From Thermoplasmatota archaeon (GTDB taxonomy: Archaea > Thermoplasmatota > Thermoplasmata > UBA10834): a stretch of 10,772 bases of DNA. Positions within the stretch are counted from its first letter, which is position 1; every line of letters begins with the position of its first letter. The translations under genes were made by a program, and so were the position numbers. The notes beneath the pieces were generated by a model. It was not told where the DNA came from and ran no database searches. It saw only the letters and a list, made by a program, of their open reading frames with translations. The stretch lies in contig JAJISI010000036.1 in assembly GCA_022848805.1 (NCBI GenBank), positions 1 to 10,772 on the forward strand, in the 5' to 3' direction. Below, piece after piece: positions 1 to 4,999 of the stretch.

Positions 1-1
1 T

Positions 2-415
2 ATCGCGACCGACGGCTCCGACTATACGAAGGATGCGGTCTCGCATGGCCTTCATCTCGCCAAGGTACTGGGAGCGGAGGTGACCGCTCTCTACGTCGTG
101 GACCAGACATCGTTCGTCAGCTTTCCGATGGATTCCTCGATCGTCAGCGTCTACTCGTTGCTCGAGAACGAGGGCAAGCGGGCGGTGGAGGATGTCGTGA
201 AGGAGGGCGAGGCGATGGGTGTGAATGTCACGCCATTGATTATCGAAGGCTCCCCAACAAGGAAGATCGTCGAGACGTCCGCGGACTTCGACCTCGTCGT
301 CCTAGGGACGCTTGGGCGTTCCGCCCTCTCGAAGCTGTTCATGGGAAGCGTGGCTGAGAGGGTGACGCGATACGCGCCGTGCCCGGTGCTCGTGGTCAGG
401 AGCAAGAGGAGGTGA
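2..415 (+). CDS. Universal stress protein, UspA family (5' partial)
   Basis: The open frame enters from the left edge; its true start lies before the window. The translation begins IATDGSDYTKDAVSHGL, the first beta strand of the USP alpha/beta fold with the adenine-contacting Asp. The C-terminal half has the ATP-binding signature G-x2-G-x9-G-S (positions 305-349, GTLG...MGS), followed by the usual AERVTRYAPCPVLVVR ending. That signature marks the ATP-binding (MJ0577-like) branch rather than the non-binding UspA branch, so the protein probably acts as a cytoplasmic nucleotide-binding stress or energy sensor; no target can be read from the sequence. Only a few N-terminal residues seem to be missing, since about 137 codons are visible and the family is usually 140-150 aa. 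An internal ATG at 80 is not the start, because conserved sequence continues upstream of it. The stop codon lies inside the ribosome binding site of the next gene, suggesting co-transcription. Confidence 0.93.
   Translation: MATDGSDYTKDAVSHGLHLAKVLGAEVTALYVVDQTSFVSFPMDSSIVSVYSLLENEGKRAVEDVVKEGEAMGVNVTPLIIEGSPTRKIVETSADFDLVVLGTLGRSALSKLFMGSVAERVTRYAPCPVLVVRSKRR
407..415 (+). promoter_or_regulatory. Strong Shine-Dalgarno site for the CBS-domain gene
   Basis: AGGAGGTGA is a full-length match to the anti-Shine-Dalgarno sequence, 7 bases before the ATG at 423. It contains the TGA stop of the upstream universal stress protein gene, so the two genes are probably translationally coupled. It fixes the start of the CBS gene. 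Confidence 0.85.
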
Positions 416-422
416 CTTTCGG

Positions 423-1265
423 ATGAAGGTCAAGGACATAATGACAGAGAATCCAATAATTGCCGAGCTCCCGGGCACCAGGACCGAGGTGCTCAAGAAG
501 CTCGTGAAGAGCAACAAGACCGGAATGCCCGTCGTCAAATCGTCCGATGGAACCCTCGCTGGCTTCGTCACACGCCAGGATATCTTCTCCAAGCCCGAAG
601 AGGAGCAGCTCGCGCTCGTGATGAAGCGGGATTACCCGACGATATCCCCTAAGGCGGACGTCAAGGACGCCGCCAAGGTCATGGTCGAACAGAACCTGAG
701 CCATCTGCCCGTCGTGGAGAAGGAGGAGTTGGTGGGCATCATAACTCCAACCGATCTGTTGATAGTGGTCGAGAGGGAGAATCCCGAAATCACCGTCGAG
801 AACAACGTACGCACACCTTGCATTCCCGTCTACACGGGCGCCCCTCTGGTCGTCGCACTGGCGACGTTCCGGGCTGCGAAGGTCAACGCGCTTCCGGTCA
901 TGGACGACGATGCTAAGCTAGTCGGAATAATCACGGACAGGGACATCTTCAACCAGAGCGTCGTGGACAACACGGTCGTGATGAGCGACCTGGGGTTGAA
1001 CAACGGCGCTGACAACTGGAACTGGGAGGGTATCCGGAACGTCATGAAGCTCTGGTACGAGGTCTCGAAGGTTAACCTTCCCAAGCTCACCGTGAAGGAT
1101 ATCATGATCCAGAGTCCGATCACCGTGTTCAAGAAGACGCTCGTGGCCGATGCTGCCAAGACCATGCGCAAGCACGATTTCGGGCAGCTCCCTGTCAGGG
1201 ATTCCAAGGATAACCTTGTCGCGATGATTTATGATACAGACGTCATATCTACGCTAATCAAGTGA
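423..1265 (+). CDS. Four-CBS-domain protein
   Basis: The 280-residue protein consists almost entirely of four CBS domains, at roughly residues 1-57, 64-117, 126-178 and 221-279. It has no fused enzyme, channel or helix-turn-helix domain. CBS pairs (Bateman modules) usually bind AMP, ADP, ATP or SAM. The ligand motif G-h-h-T-x-x-D is visible in CBS1 (GFVTRQDI, 47-54), CBS2 (GIITPTDL, 105-112) and CBS3 (GIITDRDI, 168-175). In CBS4 it is degenerate (AMIYDTDV, 267-274), with the Gly and the Thr lost. A 38-residue Trp-rich linker (NWNWEGIRNVMKLWYEV region) separates CBS3 and CBS4. The gene lies 7 bases after the universal stress protein gene and 6 bases before glyS. A role as a soluble adenine-nucleotide sensor acting on a partner protein is an inference; the partner is unknown. 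The start is set by the strong ribosome binding site. Confidence 0.93.
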   Translation: MKVKDIMTENPIIAELPGTRTEVLKKLVKSNKTGMPVVKSSDGTLAGFVTRQDIFSKPEEEQLALVMKRDYPTISPKADVKDAAKVMVEQNLSHLPVVEKEELVGIITPTDLLIVVERENPEITVENNVRTPCIPVYTGAPLVVALATFRAAKVNALPVMDDDAKLVGIITDRDIFNQSVVDNTVVMSDLGLNNGADNWNWEGIRNVMKLWYEVSKVNLPKLTVKDIMIQSPITVFKKTLVADAAKTMRKHDFGQLPVRDSKDNLVAMIYDTDVISTLIK

Positions 1266-1271
1266 TTTGAG

Positions 1272-2969
1272 ATGGACGATCCCCAGGAGTTGTTGTCTCT
1301 CTGCAAGCGCAGAGGTTTCCTATGGCCAGCGTACGATATCTACGGAGGGGCGGCGGGATTCTTCGATTACGGCCCTCTCGGTGCCGCCATGAAGGTCAAC
1401 ATCGAATCTCACTGGAGGCGGTTGCACGTTCTGGAGGAGGGCCTTCAGGAGCTCGTATGTCCTGTGATCGCCCCAGAGTCCGTGTTCGAAGCCTCCGGCC
1501 ACCTAGACACGTTTGCCGATTTGTACGTCGAGTGTACTGGGTGCGGGGAGACCTACCGCGCAGACCACCTCGCGGAGGGCCTCCACGACAACCCTGCCGC
1601 GCTCAAGGAGAAGGAGCTGGGAGACCTTCTGAGGGAGAACGATGTGAGCTGCCCAGCATGCAAGGGAGAGCTCACGGCCCCGAAGCGTTTCAATCTCATG
1701 TTCAGGACATCTGTGGGCGCGGGCTCCGCCAAAGCCGGATACCTTCGGCCTGAGACCGCCCAGGGCATGTTCGTGAACTTCTCGCAGATATACCGGTTCG
1801 GCAGGGAGAGGCTCCCGGTCGGCGCGGTCCAGATCGGCCGTGCGTTCAGGAACGAGATATCCCCCAGGCAGGGATTGCTGAGGCTTAGAGAGTTCAACCA
1901 GATGGAAGCCGAGGTCTTCTTCCATCCCGAGAGGAAGACATGGCCCAGGTATGGGAACGTCAAGGCCGAGGTGCTTTCGCTAGTGCCTAGCAACGGCCCG
2001 CCCACCGACATGAGCCTCCTGGACGCGGTCTCCTCTGGAACGATTGCGAACGAGGCGCTCGCCTACTTCATGTGGCTGACGCAGAGGTTCGCGGTGGATG
2101 TTGGCGTGGACCCTGATCGGATGCGCTTTCGCCAGCACGAGAAGGACGAGATGGCGCACTACGCCACGGACTGTTGGGACCTCGAGGCGGAGACCGGCTA
2201 CGGATGGGTCGAGCTAGTAGGTGTCGCCGATCGCGGGTGCTACGATGTGCAGGCGCATCTGAAGCACTCGGGCGCCGACTTGACGGCTTTCGAGCGGTTC
2301 GATGAACCTAAAGAGGTCACGAAGGAGATCGTCCGACCGAAGTACGACGTGATGGGTAAGCTGTTCAGAGGCGACACGAAAGCCATTGCAGGGATAGTCG
2401 CCCAGCTCCCTCCTGACGCGGTCCGTGACAGGGATTCCGTGCAGGTCGACATGGACGGGCGCAAGGTCGAGGTGCCCTCGACGTGCTACGAGCTCGCAGT
2501 CACGACCGAGAAGATATCCGGCGACAAGTTCGTGCCCCACGTGATCGAGCCCTCGTACGGGGTGGACAGGATGCTTTACACGCTGCTCGAACACGCCTAC
2601 CGCGTAAGAGACGACTATGTCACGCTCTCCCTGAAGGGCTTGGTGGCCCCGGTCAAGGTCGGCGTCTTCCCTCTAATGGCCCGCGACGGCCTGGACGATA
2701 TCGCCCGTCGGCTGTACGATTCGCTCGTGGCCGAAGGCATGGCGGCGTACTACGACGATTCGGGCTCGATAGGCCGCAGGTATGCAAGGATGGACGAGGT
2801 CGGCACTCCCTGTTGCGTGACTGTGGACTACGAGACCAAAGAGGACGGGCAGGTCACGATACGGGACCGGGACAGTGCGGACCAGGTCCGGGTCAAGCTG
2901 GACGATGTCATCTGCGCAGTGCGCAACATGATCGAAGGCCGCTCGCCGCAGTCGCTGGCGAGCATGTAG
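1272..2969 (+). CDS. glyS: Glycyl-tRNA synthetase, archaeal/eukaryotic alpha2 type
   Basis: Charges tRNA-Gly with glycine using ATP, in the cytoplasm; class II synthetase. The 565-residue length fits the family. The N-terminus GFLWPAYDIYGGAAGFFDYGP is the characteristic opening (motif 1 region). Two Cys pairs, C88/C91 and C127/C130, form the probable zinc ribbon. Motif 2 lies at about residues 189-217 (GRAFRNEISPRQGLLRLREF, with R193 and E195). The glycine-pocket segment is GWVELVGVADRGCYDVQAH (311-329). Motif 3 lies at about 425-435 (IEPSYGVDRML, with R433). The C-terminal anticodon-binding domain starts at about residue 458 (APVKVGVFPLM) and includes YYDDSGSIGRRYARMDEVG and the VTIRDRDS segment. 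All key residues checked are present, so it should be active. The ATG at 1272 follows the CBS gene by 6 bases, with AAGTGAT (1260-1266) overlapping the CBS stop as a weak ribosome binding site. Co-transcription with the two genes upstream is likely. Confidence 0.97.
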   Translation: MDDPQELLSLCKRRGFLWPAYDIYGGAAGFFDYGPLGAAMKVNIESHWRRLHVLEEGLQELVCPVIAPESVFEASGHLDTFADLYVECTGCGETYRADHLAEGLHDNPAALKEKELGDLLRENDVSCPACKGELTAPKRFNLMFRTSVGAGSAKAGYLRPETAQGMFVNFSQIYRFGRERLPVGAVQIGRAFRNEISPRQGLLRLREFNQMEAEVFFHPERKTWPRYGNVKAEVLSLVPSNGPPTDMSLLDAVSSGTIANEALAYFMWLTQRFAVDVGVDPDRMRFRQHEKDEMAHYATDCWDLEAETGYGWVELVGVADRGCYDVQAHLKHSGADLTAFERFDEPKEVTKEIVRPKYDVMGKLFRGDTKAIAGIVAQLPPDAVRDRDSVQVDMDGRKVEVPSTCYELAVTTEKISGDKFVPHVIEPSYGVDRMLYTLLEHAYRVRDDYVTLSLKGLVAPVKVGVFPLMARDGLDDIARRLYDSLVAEGMAAYYDDSGSIGRRYARMDEVGTPCCVTVDYETKEDGQVTIRDRDSADQVRVKLDDVICAVRNMIEGRSPQSLASM

Positions 2970-2982
2970 AGTAGGCGGAACA

Positions 2983-2990
2983 GAGGAGAT
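2983..2990 (+). promoter_or_regulatory. Ribosome binding site of the DNA methyltransferase gene
   Basis: GAGGAGAT lies 11 bases before the ATG at 3002, in the 32-base gap after glyS. I see no TATA-like box in this gap, so the methyltransferase is probably read from the glyS transcript. Confidence 0.6.
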
Positions 2991-3001
2991 CACGAAACAA
3001 A

Positions 3002-4324
3002 ATGTCCTTGTCATCGTCGAGGGACTCAGGGGACCTGCGCTGGCTGCCCAGGCCCACCGACCTATCTGAGGAGCTGGGCAAATACATAGGCAAGCAGGTC
3101 AGCTACGCCACGCACGGGATCCATCGATACCCTGCCAAGTTCATACCGCAGATACCTCGGTTCTGTCTCGAATCATACTCGCGGGTAGGCGACGACGTGC
3201 TCGACCCGTTCATGGGTTCCGGGACGACCCTACTCGAGTCCTACATCCTCGGCCGCAACTCCTACGGCGTGGACGTCCATCCGCTCGCTCGGATGATCGC
3301 GAAGGTCAAGATAACGCCCTTGGACCCTAGCCACCTCGATTCCTTGGCGAACCATCTGTTCGCCCGCATAAAGGCGGACGAGGACGACAATAGCGAGTGG
3401 ATACCTGAGATCCCGAACAGGGACCATTGGTTCAGGCCGGCAGTCCTGGCAGACCTCGCTACGATCAAGAAGCACGTGTGGAAGATGCGGAAGGGTGACT
3501 GCCAGGATTTCTTCAAGATATGCTTCTCCTCGATCATCCGCAAGATGTCGAACTCCGATGCCGATTCCCTCATACCTGAGGTCACGAGCTTCCGGAAGAA
3601 GCTGGACGAGCAGGGAAAGACCTCGTTCGACTCCATAGGCAAGTTCGGGAACACCGTCCGTAACAAACTCATCGACGCGGAGGAGCTTTGGCGCATATCG
3701 CGGGACGTCGAAGAGGACTATAGGACCGTACCCGTCGCGAAGATAATCGGCAAGGACGCCAAGGAGATACAGCTGGATGATTCGGAGATGGACCTGGCGA
3801 TAACGTCCCCTCCGTACGCGAGCGCAGTACACTATGTCAGTGTGCACAAGCTGGAGATGCACTGGCTCGGAATAATTGACGATATGGCCAAGCTGGACGG
3901 ACAGATCGTCGGGACCTCGAGAGCATACGTGAAGGAGTACCGTCCGTGGAAGCCGAAGACCGACATCCCGGAGCTTGGGCGGGTGCTCAGCGGGCTCGTC
4001 GAGAAGGAGAAGAAGAGCGCCTACATCGTGTTCAAGTACTTCGACGACATGAGACGCAACTTCGCCGAGATGAACAGGGTGCTCAAGCGCAACGGCAAGT
4101 ACTGCATGGTCGCAGGTGAGAATACCTTAAGGAAGGTGAGGGTCCCGACATATGCGATCCTCGCGAGGATAGCCATGAGGTCCGGCTTCGAGGTGAAGGA
4201 GGTCTACGCGTACGACGTGATCAACAGGCATCTGGACATCCCGAGGTGGAACAACAGCCGCATCGAAAGGGACCACATCCTGGTGTTCCAGAGGAAGAAG
4301 GCGCCCACGCATCACACCTTATAG
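3002..4324 (+). CDS. Orphan DNA amino-methyltransferase (N4-cytosine/N6-adenine type)
   Basis: A 440-residue SAM-dependent methyltransferase of the N6/N4-MTase superfamily. An N-terminal motif X-like segment, HGIHRYPAKFIPQIPRF (38-54), leads into the SAM-binding motif I DPFMGSGTT (68-76) and the acidic strand YGVDVHP (88-94). The catalytic motif IV TSPPYA (268-273) lies about 190 residues later. SPPY is most often seen in N4-cytosine enzymes, but N6-adenine activity cannot be excluded. Because motif I precedes motif IV, the order is alpha-like. The variable 105-260 region between them is a candidate target-recognition domain. The C-terminus (LDIPRWNNSRIERDHILVFQRK) resembles the ending common in this family. 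I see no restriction endonuclease or specificity subunit next door. It is therefore probably a solitary methylase, or it modifies another nucleic acid. It follows glyS by 32 bases and is probably co-transcribed. Methyltransferase assignment is secure; target and role are not. Confidence 0.88.
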   Translation: MSLSSSRDSGDLRWLPRPTDLSEELGKYIGKQVSYATHGIHRYPAKFIPQIPRFCLESYSRVGDDVLDPFMGSGTTLLESYILGRNSYGVDVHPLARMIAKVKITPLDPSHLDSLANHLFARIKADEDDNSEWIPEIPNRDHWFRPAVLADLATIKKHVWKMRKGDCQDFFKICFSSIIRKMSNSDADSLIPEVTSFRKKLDEQGKTSFDSIGKFGNTVRNKLIDAEELWRISRDVEEDYRTVPVAKIIGKDAKEIQLDDSEMDLAITSPPYASAVHYVSVHKLEMHWLGIIDDMAKLDGQIVGTSRAYVKEYRPWKPKTDIPELGRVLSGLVEKEKKSAYIVFKYFDDMRRNFAEMNRVLKRNGKYCMVAGENTLRKVRVPTYAILARIAMRSGFEVKEVYAYDVINRHLDIPRWNNSRIERDHILVFQRKKAPTHHTL

Positions 4325-4340
4325 GGTTCCGTGGGGCAGT

Positions 4341-4350
4341 TACATTTAAC
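4341..4350 (+). promoter_or_regulatory. Possible TATA-box promoter of the SAP-SWIM gene
   Basis: TACATTTAAC in the 70-base gap after the methyltransferase gene is A/T-rich against a GC-rich background. A TSS about 26 bases downstream would fall near 4371, giving a leader of roughly 24 bases that carries the inverted repeat described separately. The match to a TATA consensus is imperfect. Confidence 0.45.
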
Positions 4351-4369
4351 TCAGTTGTCCGAGATTGTG

Positions 4370-4392
4370 ATATCGCATCAAGGATGGGATAT
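4370..4392 (+). repeat. Inverted repeat / hairpin abutting the SAP-SWIM start codon
   Basis: The arms ATATCGCATC (4370-4379) and GATGGGATAT (4383-4392) pair at 9 of 10 positions, with one G/G mismatch (4375 with 4387), around a 3-base AAG loop. The repeat ends 2 bases before the ATG at 4395. The right arm contains the only plausible ribosome binding sequence, GGATGGGA. In RNA the hairpin could mask that site; as DNA it could be a protein-binding operator over the expected transcription start. Either role is inferred. Confidence 0.6.
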
Positions 4393-4394
4393 AG

Positions 4395-4934
4395 ATGAAC
4401 GAGGAAGCACCGCTTGAACTGAGGCTTTCGCGGCTGACCGTCCAGAGCCTCAGGAACCTTTGCGAGGCCCAGGACATCGAAGGCTATTCGGGCCTTCTCA
4501 AGGATGACCTGGTCCAGCATCTCCTGGACTTGGCGGACGCGCGGGCCCTGGGGGAGTTCTGCAAGCTGCAGGAAGATATCTACTTCATCGAGAACATGGC
4601 CAAGGCCATCAAGTGGTCCGCGAGCAAGAGTATAGTCCAGATCGACCCTGAGTGCGACGACGCGATGGTGAACGCGACATTCACGCTCAGGCGGTCCGAC
4701 GGCTACGAGGTATACCATGTCAGGTTCGTGAACCAGACGACGGAGGACGTCGCCACGACGTGTGAGTGCCTCGAGTGCAGGGAGAAAGGGTACTTCTGCC
4801 CGCATCAGATGGCCGTGCTCGTGAAGTGCGTCGGCCAGGGCGCCTTCGACCTGGAGGACTGGACTGGTCCGATGACCCGCGAGGCGGAAGATCTGATCGT
4901 AGCGAACGTCCTCAGGAAGCGGCGCAAGGTCTGA
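4395..4934 (+). CDS. SAP/Rho-N-like plus SWIM zinc-finger protein, function unknown
   Basis: The 179-residue protein has no clear named family. Residues 13-45 (LTVQSLRNLCEAQDIEGYSGLLKDDLVQHL region) form the helix-extended-helix pattern of SAP or Rho N-terminal-like domains, which bind nucleic acids. Residues 123-137 give C123-x-C125-x9-C135-x-H137, an exact fit to the SWIM zinc-finger pattern CxCx(n)CxH; C128 is an extra cysteine. The stretch before it (VNATFTLRRSDGYEVYHVRFVNQTT) looks like the beta strands that normally lead into a SWIM finger. The C-terminus is basic (LRKRRKV). There is no signal peptide or membrane segment. A nucleic-acid-binding, possibly regulatory, role is an inference from the two domains. 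The gene stands between a DNA methyltransferase and valS, with its own promoter-like sequence. The ATG at 4395 is supported because the ATG at 4384 runs into a stop after four codons. Confidence 0.8.
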   Translation: MNEEAPLELRLSRLTVQSLRNLCEAQDIEGYSGLLKDDLVQHLLDLADARALGEFCKLQEDIYFIENMAKAIKWSASKSIVQIDPECDDAMVNATFTLRRSDGYEVYHVRFVNQTTEDVATTCECLECREKGYFCPHQMAVLVKCVGQGAFDLEDWTGPMTREAEDLIVANVLRKRRKV

Positions 4935-4962
4935 ACGCCCGGTCCTCCGCCCGCTGGGAAAG

Positions 4963-4994
4963 AAGTTTTATCTACGCCAACCCGTTCTTGGAGG
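4963..4994 (+). promoter_or_regulatory. valS promoter (TATA box) and GGAGG site
   Basis: The A/T-rich AAGTTTTATCT at about 4963-4973 is the best TATA-box candidate in the 65-base gap. Its centre is about 32 bases before the ATG at 5000, so transcription should start only a few bases before the ATG. GGAGG at 4990-4994, 5 bases before the ATG, resembles a ribosome binding site but may lie only partly inside the transcript. Confidence 0.6.
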
Positions 4995-4999
4995 AAGTC

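Noticed and set aside
3230..3862. Minus-strand open frame of 210 codons opposite the DNA methyltransferase
   Set aside because: It is an antisense shadow in GC-rich coding sequence, with no recognisable domain and no upstream signals, while the plus-strand frame has intact motifs.
4766..4999. N-terminal extension of valS into the SAP-SWIM gene
   Set aside because: The extension is arginine-rich out-of-frame reading of the SWIM gene. The conserved ValRS N-terminus begins at the ATG at 5000, and the promoter lies between.
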